From assembly GCA_050297855.1 (NCBI GenBank), contig JBNKTC010000008.1, positions 76,083-140,082 on the forward strand: 64,000 bases of DNA, in the 5' to 3' direction. The notes beneath the pieces were generated by a model that saw only the letters and a program-made list of their open reading frames with translations, did not search any database and was not told where the DNA came from. This DNA is from SZUA-545 sp050297855. GTDB lineage: Bacteria; Campylobacterota; Campylobacteria; Campylobacterales; SZUA-545. Numbering within the stretch: the first letter of the stretch is position 1; the number at the start of each line of letters is the position of its first letter. The position numbers and the translations under genes were made by a program. This document shows, one piece after another, positions 34,460 through 43,132 of the stretch.

Positions 34460-36001
34460 TTATTTCGTCTTGAACATCTCCAGCTCATCGTTGAGGATAT
34501 GGGCCTTTTCGGCCAGCTGACGGCTCTCGCCGATGATACGGTCGAAGTTACCCATGTTCTCCGTCCGGATGCCATGGATCTGTTTCAGTTGTTCCATCAG
34601 CTCCCTGCTCTTGGCTGAGGCCGTCTCGGAGCTGTCCGCCGAGGTGATGGCGACGTCGTTGGCGCTGTTCATGTAGTCGGTGGTCTCGTTGATCTGGCTT
34701 TCGGTGCGGTTTGAGATGTCGATGAGGTGGAGGACCTGGTCGGCGTTTTTGTTCATCACTTCGCTGGTGTCGCTGATGGCCTGGATGATCAGGCTGATCG
34801 TCGTGTTGATCTCGTCCAGGCTCTTCTGGGTCCGCTCGGCCAGTTTCCGCACTTCGTCGGCGACGACGGCGAAGCCCCGGCCGTGTTCGCCTGCCCGGGC
34901 TGCTTCGATGGCGGCATTAAGCGCCAGCAGGTTGGTCTGGTCGGCGATCTCGGAGATGACGGTGAGCACCCCTTTGACCTCGTCGGCGTTTTGTCGGAGT
35001 TCGTTGAGTTTGTTCGCCTGCTCCTGTTCGATGGCCGCGCTTGCCTGGACCTTCTGTACCAGGCTCAGGGTGGAGTCCCGGGCCTCTGAGAGTTTGCTTT
35101 TGGCGTTGGCGATATCATCCTTGGCGCGCTCGGAGCCTTCGACGGTCCGGTGCATCAACGTCTGGATGTCGGTGCCGTTGGCCGTGACCTTGTCAAAGAG
35201 TGCCGCTTCCTGGGCCGTCTTTTCGCTGATCGCGTCGGAGGTGGCGCTCAGGGTATCGACGGCCATCATGTTCTCGCGGCTCCCCTCCTTGGTCGTCGTG
35301 ATGACCGAAGCGAGGCTCTCCATAAAGCGGTTGAAGACCACATCCGCCTCCTCGATCTCCTTGACGCGGAAGGTGAGGTCTTTGGTCTCGGAGATCTTGG
35401 TGACGACATTGGTCGTATCCTTGGCACTGACGAACTGGTTGGTGACCATATTGATGATGTAGATCAGTACGGCACTCTCCATGACGACAAAGGCCGCATG
35501 CAAAAAGGCGATGTCATACCCGCAGGCGTAGTTGAAGATGACGATGGGGGAGCCGAAGAAGCTCACTTCGTTCAGCTGCAGGTAGGTGAAAAACAGGTGG
35601 TGTACGGCGATCAGTCCCGCCGCCGCGAGCAGGGGCAGGATATCCTTGTAGATCGTCAGGATCGCCAGGACTACGAAGACGTGGAAGTGCATCTCGATGA
35701 GCCCCAGCTGCTGCTGGATCATGATGATCGGGAAGATCATGATCGCGATCCCCATGACGATACGGGAGGCGGGGGTCCCGCCCATGGCCTTGTAGGCGAC
35801 AAACGCCAGGATCATCGCGACGGCACCGCCAATGATGCCCAGGGCATAGGTCCCGTAGGTCAGCGACGTGAGCCCCGAGACGATCAGCCAGTTGGCCAGG
35901 ATCAGAAAGAGCATGATCCGGTCGGCACGCCGGGATTCCTCGTGCAGCTCTTTGGCAAGGTCAGGGTCGTTAAGGTTGTAGGCGGGGAAGAGGTTGTACA
36001 T
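34460..36001 (-). CDS. Methyl-accepting chemotaxis protein with membrane-embedded sensor
   Basis: A 513-residue chemoreceptor. Residues about 28-205 form six hydrophobic segments without a large periplasmic domain, and contain repeated His (EMHFHVFVV, AVHHLFFTY), which could bind metal or heme. The cytoplasmic signalling hairpin is complete, with the tip LALNAAIEAARAGEHGRGFAVVADEVRKLAERT (about 362-394). No HAMP is obvious. It would sense something in the membrane or redox state, and signal to CheA. It overlaps the Sco-like gene by 32 bases. Confidence 0.9.
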   Translation of the reverse strand: MYNLFPAYNLNDPDLAKELHEESRRADRIMLFLILANWLIVSGLTSLTYGTYALGIIGGAVAMILAFVAYKAMGGTPASRIVMGIAIMIFPIIMIQQQLGLIEMHFHVFVVLAILTIYKDILPLLAAAGLIAVHHLFFTYLQLNEVSFFGSPIVIFNYACGYDIAFLHAAFVVMESAVLIYIINMVTNQFVSAKDTTNVVTKISETKDLTFRVKEIEEADVVFNRFMESLASVITTTKEGSRENMMAVDTLSATSDAISEKTAQEAALFDKVTANGTDIQTLMHRTVEGSERAKDDIANAKSKLSEARDSTLSLVQKVQASAAIEQEQANKLNELRQNADEVKGVLTVISEIADQTNLLALNAAIEAARAGEHGRGFAVVADEVRKLAERTQKSLDEINTTISLIIQAISDTSEVMNKNADQVLHLIDISNRTESQINETTDYMNSANDVAITSADSSETASAKSRELMEQLKQIHGIRTENMGNFDRIIGESRQLAEKAHILNDELEMFKTK

Positions 36002-36581
36002 CGGGGCTCGCTTTTAATAGTTTTTTAATATCTTTAGCAATCTGCGGGCCATTATACGGTTTTGTGATGTAGATGTACTTTAAATAAATCGTCTTATTTT
36101 TTTCTATCAGGAAGTAGAGAAACCCGGTATGGCTGATCTCCGTCGAGTCAAAGGGGGAACGGGAGCGCTGGAAGCCGAAATCGGACTGCATCGCCTTCAG
36201 GGTCTCGGCGTCCGGGGCAAGGCCCCGGAATGCCGGGTGGAAACTCCCGGCGTAGTTCTGTACCACCCCCGCATCCGTCTGCGGGTCGAGGGAGACAAAG
36301 AAGAAGCGGCTGGCATCTGCAACGCCCGCCGCCTCCAGTTCGCCAAAGAGCTCCCGCATCTCCTCCATGGCCGGAAGGCAGATGTAGCGGCACCCGACAT
36401 AGCCGAAGTAGACCAGGCCGACCCGGCCTTTTTCAAGGTAGGGGAAGGCGACGGGGCGGTCGACAGTCATCCGGCCGTCGTCGGAGGAGAGGAAGAGGAC
36501 CAGCACGCCGCTTCCCAGTGCCGCTGCTGCGGCAAGGGCCAGGAAGAGGGCGGTGACGGTTTTTCTGCGGAAAAGGCTCAT
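35970..36581 (-). CDS. Sco1/SenC-family copper or thiol protein
   Basis: A 203-residue protein with an N-terminal membrane anchor (ALFLALAAAAALGSGVLVLF). The thioredoxin-like core has CRYIC (CxxxC) at about residues 66-70 and a His in EISHTGFLY, the three Cu ligands of Sco proteins. Sco proteins insert copper in cytochrome oxidase or act as thiol reductases in the periplasm. Its end overlaps the chemoreceptor start by 32 bases, which suggests cotranscription. Confidence 0.88.
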   Translation of the reverse strand: MSLFRRKTVTALFLALAAAAALGSGVLVLFLSSDDGRMTVDRPVAFPYLEKGRVGLVYFGYVGCRYICLPAMEEMRELFGELEAAGVADASRFFFVSLDPQTDAGVVQNYAGSFHPAFRGLAPDAETLKAMQSDFGFQRSRSPFDSTEISHTGFLYFLIEKNKTIYLKYIYITKPYNGPQIAKDIKKLLKASPDVQPLPRLQP

Positions 36582-36627
36582 GGCGATCGCTTCGGGAAAA
36601 ATCAGGCGTAGTGTAGCCTAAAGCGCT

Positions 36628-37929
36628 TTAGCGCCAAATCCTGCCCAGGTACTCCTTCAGTGTCACGGGGCGCATCGTATCGTCGTCGTGGTTCCACGCT
36701 TCGATGAGGATGTGCTTCTCCCGCTCGAACACCTTCGCCTGCTCTTCGTAAAACGTCTCGGCCTCCTGGGAACTCTTCTCCGAGAGCGTCTCCACCAGCG
36801 AGGCGACCCGGGCGTAGTAGAGGGGGATGAGGGTGTCGAGGATCTTGAAGCGCTGGCGGTCGGTGTTGTGGAAGAGGACGGCGTAGCGGTAGACGATCCG
36901 CACCCACACCTCCGTGGGCATCTGGAAAGGTTCCCCCTCGCGGTGGGCCGCCAGGGTCGTGACGGCGGCGAACTCCGCCTCGCCGATATGCTCTTTCCAG
37001 AGTGTGGCGAAGTTGGCGTACCCCAGTTTGAAGTACTGGAGCAGGGCGTCTTTGTTGATCGTCATGTGGGGCGGTTCTTCGTTGGGTACCTCGCCGTAGA
37101 ACTCCACCTCCCTGGTCGCCATCTCCTGCTTCCAGTGGTCTTTGTAAAACTCCATCAGCGTAAAGATCGTCCCCACCACCTGGCGGAACATCGGCCCCAG
37201 GTCCGCCGAGGGGTCCTTCTCGCCGTGGATCTTGACCCCCAGGCGCGTCTGGCACACTTTAAAGCCCGAGACGAGGGCCAGGGTCGTCAGCCAGATGTCG
37301 ATCCCGAAGCGGGCGATGTCGGTCTCCCAGATGTCCTCGGTGAGGTAGTGGTTGACGAGCTTGGCCGAGATGCCGAAGTCGCCGCCGATGGGCTGGCGGA
37401 TCTTGTGGCCGTAGAGGGCGCGGGTAAGGTTGTAGGCGATGGTGTTGGTGATGGTACCGTCGAACTTGTGGCGCAGGTAGTCCGGGGAGACGAAGTCGTA
37501 CCCCTCTACTACCGGTTCGATGACATTCTTGACCCACTCGGGGGTGATGGACTTGAGGTCGGAGTCGAAGAGGGCGACGTGCCGGGCCTTGAGGAACTTG
37601 GCCGTTTCGAAGATGGCCCGGATGGCCGAGCCCTTGCCGCCGATACCGCGGTAGATGGTGACCAGTACGTGGATGTTGAAATCATCCGCGACGACCCGCT
37701 GGGCCACCTCCCGCGTATCGTCCGTCGAGCCGCCGTCGGCGATAAGGATCAGGGAGCGTTTGTCGGGGTAGTACTTCTCAAGGCCTGCGATGACGGTACG
37801 GGTGACGTGTTCGATCGACTCCATAGACCAGAATGCCGGGATGCCGACGACGATGTCGACGTTCCCGATGTGTTCGATGGCGTTTTGCGCATCGTCACGG
37901 AGCGAGGTAAAAAAACGGATGGATTGCAT
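36628..37929 (-). CDS. GT-A glycosyltransferase, glucosylglycerate/mannosylglycerate synthase-like
   Basis: A 433-residue soluble GT-A enzyme. The nucleotide-sugar site begins VDIVVGIPAFWS and LILIADGGSTDDTREVA; the metal-binding DxD is LFDSDLKS. The acceptor segment has QPIGGDFGISAKLV. This pattern fits retaining GT78/GT81-type enzymes that make mannosyl- or glucosylglycerate, which are compatible solutes; other sugars are possible. The ATG at 37929 (MQSIRFFTS) has AAGGAG six bases before it; the upstream frame to 38031 has no support. Confidence 0.78.
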   Translation of the reverse strand: MQSIRFFTSLRDDAQNAIEHIGNVDIVVGIPAFWSMESIEHVTRTVIAGLEKYYPDKRSLILIADGGSTDDTREVAQRVVADDFNIHVLVTIYRGIGGKGSAIRAIFETAKFLKARHVALFDSDLKSITPEWVKNVIEPVVEGYDFVSPDYLRHKFDGTITNTIAYNLTRALYGHKIRQPIGGDFGISAKLVNHYLTEDIWETDIARFGIDIWLTTLALVSGFKVCQTRLGVKIHGEKDPSADLGPMFRQVVGTIFTLMEFYKDHWKQEMATREVEFYGEVPNEEPPHMTINKDALLQYFKLGYANFATLWKEHIGEAEFAAVTTLAAHREGEPFQMPTEVWVRIVYRYAVLFHNTDRQRFKILDTLIPLYYARVASLVETLSEKSSQEAETFYEEQAKVFEREKHILIEAWNHDDDTMRPVTLKEYLGRIWR

Positions 37930-38054
37930 GACGGACTCCTTGGCAGGATCATGTAACGCGAGAATATTTTTTAGTGTAGTACGTTTTACGGATGAATGCA
38001 AGTTAGAACCCAAATTGCATATGGGTTTCATAATACCACATCAAACGGAGCATC

Positions 38055-39059
38055 ATGGTTACACCGGCAATCGGAACACGGGATCTGACACGGCTTTTAA
38101 ACGTTCTTCTGGAGACGGACACCCCCGTCTTTATCCACGGGAGCCCCGGGATCGGGAAGTCCTTCATCACCGCCGAGATGGCGAAGGAGCGGGGATGGGA
38201 GCTGGTGGATATCCGGCTCTCCCAGCTCGATCCCGTCGACCTTCGGGGGATCCCTTCCGTTGACGGCGATATGACCAAGTGGATGCCGCCGGTCTTTTTC
38301 CCGCGGGACGAGAACAGCCAGGGGATCTTGTTCCTGGACGAGCTCAACTCCGCCCCGCCCACGGTGCAGAGTGCGATCTACCAGCTCATCCTCGACCGGG
38401 CCATCGGGGAGTATACCCTGCCCAAAGGCTGGCGGATCGTCTGTGCCGGGAACCGGGTCAATGACAAGGGGATCGTCTTCCGCCTCCCGTCGCCGCTTTC
38501 CAACCGGATGGTCCACCTGGTGCTCGAAGCCAACTTCGAGGACTTCAAGGTGTGGGCCATCGAAAACGGCCTGCACAGCTACATCATCGGCTTCCTCAGC
38601 TTCCGCCCGGACCTGCTGAGCCAGGAGGTCCCCAGGGACAACGAGACCAATCCCGCCTTTGCCACGCCCAGAAGCTGGACGATGGTCTCGACGATTCTGC
38701 AGAACGTCGACAAGGTCGCCGGGATCGAACCGCTGGTCTACGGGGCTATCGGGTACGCCGCCGGGGTGGAGTTCCTCTCCTACGTGGAGGTCTATAAGGA
38801 GCTTCCCGACGTGGAGGCGATCCTGCGGGGCGAGAGCATCGAAGTGCCCAAGAACCCCTCCATCCTCTACGCGCTCTGTGCGACGTTGCTGGAGCGGTTC
38901 GAGCGGGAGCACGCCGACGCGCTGTTCACTTTCTCCAAATCCCTCCCGGTGGAGTTCGCCGTCATGCTGATCAAGGATATCTTCGTCAAGGACGACAGTA
39001 TCGCCGAGCTTCCGGCCTTTGACGAATGGGTGGAGAGTCATGGCGCCATTGTCGTCTGA
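38055..39059 (+). CDS. MoxR-type AAA+ ATPase
   Basis: A 334-residue AAA+ protein. Walker A is GSPGIGKS (near residue 32), Walker B is ILFLDELNSAPP, and sensor 1 is VCAGNRVNDKG. MoxR-type ATPases insert cofactors or remodel enzymes together with a VWA-domain partner, which is encoded next, overlapping by 20 bases. The ATG at 38055 follows AAACGGAGCATC. The target enzyme is unknown. Confidence 0.9.
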   Translation: MVTPAIGTRDLTRLLNVLLETDTPVFIHGSPGIGKSFITAEMAKERGWELVDIRLSQLDPVDLRGIPSVDGDMTKWMPPVFFPRDENSQGILFLDELNSAPPTVQSAIYQLILDRAIGEYTLPKGWRIVCAGNRVNDKGIVFRLPSPLSNRMVHLVLEANFEDFKVWAIENGLHSYIIGFLSFRPDLLSQEVPRDNETNPAFATPRSWTMVSTILQNVDKVAGIEPLVYGAIGYAAGVEFLSYVEVYKELPDVEAILRGESIEVPKNPSILYALCATLLERFEREHADALFTFSKSLPVEFAVMLIKDIFVKDDSIAELPAFDEWVESHGAIVV

Positions 39060-40161
39060 GGTGGAAGAGGCGTTCACCCGGGCACGGGTCGCCTTTCTCT
39101 TCTCCAACCCCTTCCTCTCGGTCCTGGCCATGAGCCTGGAGACCGTCTACGGCGACGAGCACGAGAGCCTTTTCGCCACGGAGGGGGCGACGATCCATAT
39201 CAACCCGAACCGTCTGGAGGGCTACACCCAGGAACAGCTGATGTACAAGTACGCCCACACGATCCTGCACATCGCCCTCAAGCACCCCAAGCGTCGCGAG
39301 ATGCGCGACCACCACACCTGGAACCTCGCCTCCAACATCGCCGTCAACAACATGATGACGGAACTCAAGGATATCGGTGATCTGCCCGAAGACGAGTTTA
39401 CCGACGAGCGCTTCACGGAGATGAGCGTGGAGGAGATCTACGCGGTGCTCGACCAGGAGCAGCAGGGCGGGGAGATCAAGGAATCGGACAAGGACCTGAT
39501 CGAGGCGGAACCCAAGGAGATCGAAGGGAAGATCCTGATCCAGGCGATGGCCAGCGCCAAGGGGAAAAACACGCTCCCCGTGCGCCTCATCCGCGAGATC
39601 GAGAGCATGCATGAGACAGAACTCCCCGTGGAGGATATCCTGGAGGATTACCTTGTCATGAGCCTGCTCGACCGCGACTACAGCTACAAAAAGCCCAACA
39701 AACGCTTCAAGGATATCTACCTCCCCTCCACGACCTACACCAACGACGCCATCAAGCTGATCATCGCCGTGGACAGCTCCAGCAGTATCGACCTGGAGAG
39801 CTATAAGAAGTTCCTGGGGGTCATCCGGCGGCTGACCCAGAACTTTTTGCAGTTTACGATCCTCATCGTGCCCTTTAACGAAAAGGTCGAGGAGGAGTTT
39901 GTCACGGAGATCGACTCCTTCGCGGGCTTTGACGCTTCGCAGCTCTTGATCAAAAAGAGCGAAGGGGGGACCAGCTTCTATTCGGTGCTGGACTACCTCA
40001 AGACCCGCAACGTAAACGAGTACAAGGTGTGCATCGTCATCACCGACGGGCTCTTCGAACTGGACCATGTGCCCTTTATCGAGACCCTTTTCCTCGTAAC
40101 CCAAAAGCGCAACATCGAAAGGCTGGGACAGTATGGACGAGCTGTTAGATTCAAGCTATAG
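39040..40161 (+). CDS. VWA-domain / DUF2201-type metallopeptidase-like protein
   Basis: A 373-residue MoxR partner. The N-terminal half is DUF2201-like, with the helix YAHTILHIALKHPKRRE resembling a metal-binding HxxxH-type motif. The C-terminal half is a VWA domain with the MIDAS start IIAVDSSSSID (D-x-S-x-S) and VCIVITDGLFE. The chosen start at 39040 (MAPLSSEVEEAF) overlaps the AAA gene by 20 bases. It should act with the MoxR protein to mature an enzyme. Confidence 0.88.
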   Translation: MAPLSSEVEEAFTRARVAFLFSNPFLSVLAMSLETVYGDEHESLFATEGATIHINPNRLEGYTQEQLMYKYAHTILHIALKHPKRREMRDHHTWNLASNIAVNNMMTELKDIGDLPEDEFTDERFTEMSVEEIYAVLDQEQQGGEIKESDKDLIEAEPKEIEGKILIQAMASAKGKNTLPVRLIREIESMHETELPVEDILEDYLVMSLLDRDYSYKKPNKRFKDIYLPSTTYTNDAIKLIIAVDSSSSIDLESYKKFLGVIRRLTQNFLQFTILIVPFNEKVEEEFVTEIDSFAGFDASQLLIKKSEGGTSFYSVLDYLKTRNVNEYKVCIVITDGLFELDHVPFIETLFLVTQKRNIERLGQYGRAVRFKL

Positions 40162-40825
40162 GGAGCGGATCGAATCCCTCAAGGACGAGGAGGATTTCGA
40201 GGCGATCGGCGACGCGGAATTCCTGGAGCATCCCGACGACGACGCGAGACTGCTCTGGGCCTTCTACCGGCCGTCCGGTTCCCACCCATCCCAGGTGGCC
40301 GACAAAAATGTCAACGTCGCCATCATGGCCTTTAACCACTCCCGGCTTCAGCCTTTAGAGCGCTTTACGACACTCAACCCGGACGTCGTGGCCGACCCGG
40401 CGCTGCGCATCAAGATCCAGAATCGTTCGCGCATGCTCTTCCGCGCCCTGGCGGACGAGGACCTGAGCGAGCTGATCGATGTATTGAAACTCTACCCCGT
40501 CTACACCGACCTGGCGTGCGACCAACTTAAAAACGGGCGGAAGTACTACAACAAGCCGTGTACGTTTGCGGTGCTGACAAAACTGCTTGGGATGCTCGGG
40601 GATGAAGCGGATGAGAAGGTGCTCGAAGCGCTGTTTACCAAGCTGCGGCTCCCCGAAACCAAAGAGGATATCAAGCCGATTGTGGCCGAACTGCTGGAGA
40701 GCGGAGCCGACGGGCGGATCGTCGCCTACTACCGGGAAAAGCTGACCGAATGGGTCGCGGCATGCGATCTCCACCCGCTGCAAAAGAGCGTGCTGGAAAA
40801 GGAGATTGGGAAGTTGGATGGGTAG
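40133..40825 (+). CDS. Helical protein, paralogue of the post-nifS protein
   Basis: A 230-residue soluble helical protein. MLFRALADEDLSELIDVLKL, PVYTDLACDQLK and LHPLQKSVLEKEIG match the protein at 20011. It overlaps the VWA gene by 29 bases, so it is the third member of the MoxR/VWA operon. Pairs of helices suggest a HEAT-like scaffold. Function unknown; the shared family links this operon to the nif operon. Confidence 0.7.
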   Translation: MDELLDSSYRERIESLKDEEDFEAIGDAEFLEHPDDDARLLWAFYRPSGSHPSQVADKNVNVAIMAFNHSRLQPLERFTTLNPDVVADPALRIKIQNRSRMLFRALADEDLSELIDVLKLYPVYTDLACDQLKNGRKYYNKPCTFAVLTKLLGMLGDEADEKVLEALFTKLRLPETKEDIKPIVAELLESGADGRIVAYYREKLTEWVAACDLHPLQKSVLEKEIGKLDG

Positions 40826-40916
40826 CCGTTCCGTCCCTTTTTTGAAGAACGTTCCGAATATGCTATGATTTTGGAAAAAGCATTTGAAGAAATCGATGAA
40901 CTGGAGGATTTATAAT

Positions 40917-41018
40917 ATGGAATGGACACTGATCGTCAGCGCTTCTGCCATACTGATCGCCTTCTTATACAGCGCGTTTGAGATTACCCGCCATAAAACA
41001 GGCAAAAAACACCACTGA
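40917..41018 (+). CDS. 33-residue membrane peptide
   Basis: A short ORF, MEWTLIVSASAILIAFLYSA then a basic end EITRHKTGKKHH. It is one hydrophobic helix with a positive cytoplasmic tail, preceded by GGAGG at 9 bases. The good ribosome site supports it. It could be a small regulator or subunit; no family recognised. Confidence 0.5.
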   Translation: MEWTLIVSASAILIAFLYSAFEITRHKTGKKHH

Positions 41019-41082
41019 TTTTTTCCTGTTCCTGTGAACTAAGTGTGCGTTCTAGCTTTTTCAAGACTCCAGAAAATCAGTA

Positions 41083-42009
41083 TTATGTCCCCGGATTTTT
41101 TGGATTTTTTTCGTTTATGAACAGACACTCTTGAATTTTGATATTATAAATCTCCGGATAACCAAAAGTCATATCTTGTAGCCACGTTAAAATCGTTTTA
41201 TTTTCTTTTATTCGTTCTTTCAGCCAATCGATACCAATAATATTATTAGAAAAATCAGTTTTGTCAGTTAAGCACACAGTTAAGACGTCACCTTTGGGTG
41301 TATAATCTTTTTTAAATTTCACTTGTATCCAGTGAAGACCACAGGGAATACCGTGAAAGTCAGACGAAACTTTAATTCTTAGATCATAATCTTTCAACGT
41401 CCCTCCACGATAAGATGAGCAAATAACATTTTCATTGGAAAAAATGAGAAATAACAGTGTTTCAAATTCTGTTGGTGATAAAAAATCAAGTAAGTTATCA
41501 ATGTCGATGTTAATTGGTTCTTGTTTGCATATGGCATTCGCAATCTTCTCTTCGGTTTCTTTGAGTTCAGAGATGGTTTTACGATTATAGCTTTGGTTGG
41601 AGTTTATATTTGAAAATGACTCAGGCAGTTCAATTTTATTGTGAATATCAGTTAATAGAACATCTAATGATTTTGGATATGAGCCGTTTTTGTCTATAAA
41701 TCGAGAGAAACCATCATAAACCTCCTTGCCTACGACTTTGGTTTGTAATATTTTATCTCTGAAAAATATCCATAGATAATTATCCACCTCAGAAGTAGCT
41801 AAATTATAAAAAGTTTCAATCTGTTTAGAGCTTTGTTGTTTATTCGTGTTAAATCCTAACTGACGTTCTTCCACTTTCCACTTACCAAAATATATTGAAA
41901 GAGGAAAAGTCTTTCCTTTCAGTTCAGTAATCGATCGTTTGTCATAAAACTTGATTAAACGTTCTATGCCCTCATTTGCAATCATATATTTAAAATAGAA
42001 GTGCTGCAT
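41083..42009 (-). CDS. AT-rich unknown protein with nuclease-like motif
   Basis: A 308-residue protein. The region SPTEFETLLFLIFS, then SYRGGTLKDYDLRIKV and GLHWIQVKFKK (about 190-245), resembles a PD-(D/E)xK fold of the Mrr type, with the Asp in DYDLRI and Q-V-K as the last catalytic pair. That suggests a restriction-like enzyme, but the rest has no known domain. The ATG at 42009 (MQHFYFKYM) has AAGGAG five bases before it. The gene is distinctly AT-rich, so it probably came by transfer, inserted behind the ABC operon. Confidence 0.5.
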   Translation of the reverse strand: MQHFYFKYMIANEGIERLIKFYDKRSITELKGKTFPLSIYFGKWKVEERQLGFNTNKQQSSKQIETFYNLATSEVDNYLWIFFRDKILQTKVVGKEVYDGFSRFIDKNGSYPKSLDVLLTDIHNKIELPESFSNINSNQSYNRKTISELKETEEKIANAICKQEPINIDIDNLLDFLSPTEFETLLFLIFSNENVICSSYRGGTLKDYDLRIKVSSDFHGIPCGLHWIQVKFKKDYTPKGDVLTVCLTDKTDFSNNIIGIDWLKERIKENKTILTWLQDMTFGYPEIYNIKIQECLFINEKNPKNPGT

Positions 42010-42040
42010 GTATTCTCCTTGAGTACTCGACAATAATAAG

Positions 42041-43132
42041 CTACTCCAACTTACTCCTAAAAAGCCGGATCGAAACGGAGAGCGTTACGGCGGCGATAAG
42101 GAAAAGAGGCCAGATAAAATCCCACGCCGCCTCCAGGGAGATCGATTTAAAAAATACCCCCTTGATGAGCACCAGGAAGTATTTGAGCGAGACAACGTCC
42201 GAGACGGCGATGAGCCAGCCCGGCATATTCTCCACCGGGGTGGCGAAGCCCGAAAGCAGGATGGAGGGGATCATGATCATAAAGGCCCCCAGGATTGCCT
42301 GCTGTTGCGTCATGGAGATCGTGGAGACGAAGAGCCCGATGCCGATAATGGAGAGCAAAAAGGCAAAAAGCCCGAAGTAGAGGATCCCCAGCGACCCCGC
42401 CAGCGGAAGGCCGAAGATGAAGATCCCTACCAGGAGGATCAGGGTCGCTTCCCCCATACTGATGAGGGCCGCCGGGATCGTTTTGCCCAGGATGATCTGG
42501 GCCGGGGAGACGGGGGAGACCAGAAGCTGGTCAAAGGTCCCCAGCTCCCGCTCCCTTGCCACCGAGAGGGCGGTCAGCAGCAGGGCGATGAGCATGGAGA
42601 GGACGCCGAAGAGGTTGGGGACGATCCACCAGAAGTTATTGAGGTTGGGGTTGTACCAGTTGCGCATGCGCAAGAGTTCCCGGTCCCTGCTTCCCAGCTT
42701 CTCCTGGCGGTACGCCTCGATCACCGTCTCGATGTAGCGGGTGGCACTCTGGGCAGCGGTGGAGCGGCGGCCGTCCAGCAGGATCTGCACCGAGGCACCG
42801 CTGTTTTCCAGGTCACGGGAGAAGCCCGTGTCGATCACCAGGGCGGCCAGGACCTCCTGGTTGTCGATCTTGCTTTCCAGGGTGCGGTAGTCCGAAACGG
42901 GGATCACTTCGCTGAAGCTGCGGGAGTGACCAAATCCCCGGACGAGTTCCCGGCTGGCGGCAGTATGGTCGCGGTCGTAGACGGCCAGGGTGATATTCTT
43001 GACCTCCAGCGTCGCAGCGAAGGAGAAGATCAGCAGCTGAAGCATCGGCGGGACGATGATGATCACCCGGCTCTTCTTATCTTTCCAGATCGCCAGGAAC
43101 TCTTTTTTGATCAGGGCCAAAAGTGCGCTCAT
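42041..43132 (-). CDS. ABC-2 family permease, copy 2
   Basis: A 363-residue membrane permease. An N-terminal membrane segment is followed by a periplasmic loop (about 45-170), then five segments. The segment PVSPAQIILGKTIPAAL is the ABC-2 signature. It overlaps the preceding permease gene by 4 bases and ends the export operon. Together with the other permease, the double ATPase and the fusion protein it should export drugs or other toxic compounds. Confidence 0.9.
   Translation of the reverse strand: MSALLALIKKEFLAIWKDKKSRVIIIVPPMLQLLIFSFAATLEVKNITLAVYDRDHTAASRELVRGFGHSRSFSEVIPVSDYRTLESKIDNQEVLAALVIDTGFSRDLENSGASVQILLDGRRSTAAQSATRYIETVIEAYRQEKLGSRDRELLRMRNWYNPNLNNFWWIVPNLFGVLSMLIALLLTALSVARERELGTFDQLLVSPVSPAQIILGKTIPAALISMGEATLILLVGIFIFGLPLAGSLGILYFGLFAFLLSIIGIGLFVSTISMTQQQAILGAFMIMIPSILLSGFATPVENMPGWLIAVSDVVSLKYFLVLIKGVFFKSISLEAAWDFIWPLFLIAAVTLSVSIRLFRSKLE

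Noticed and set aside
40865..40915. 16-codon ORF (MILEKAFEEIDELEDL) before the 33-residue peptide
   Set aside because: Too short, with no ribosome site of its own; it probably only overlaps the ribosome site of the next ORF.
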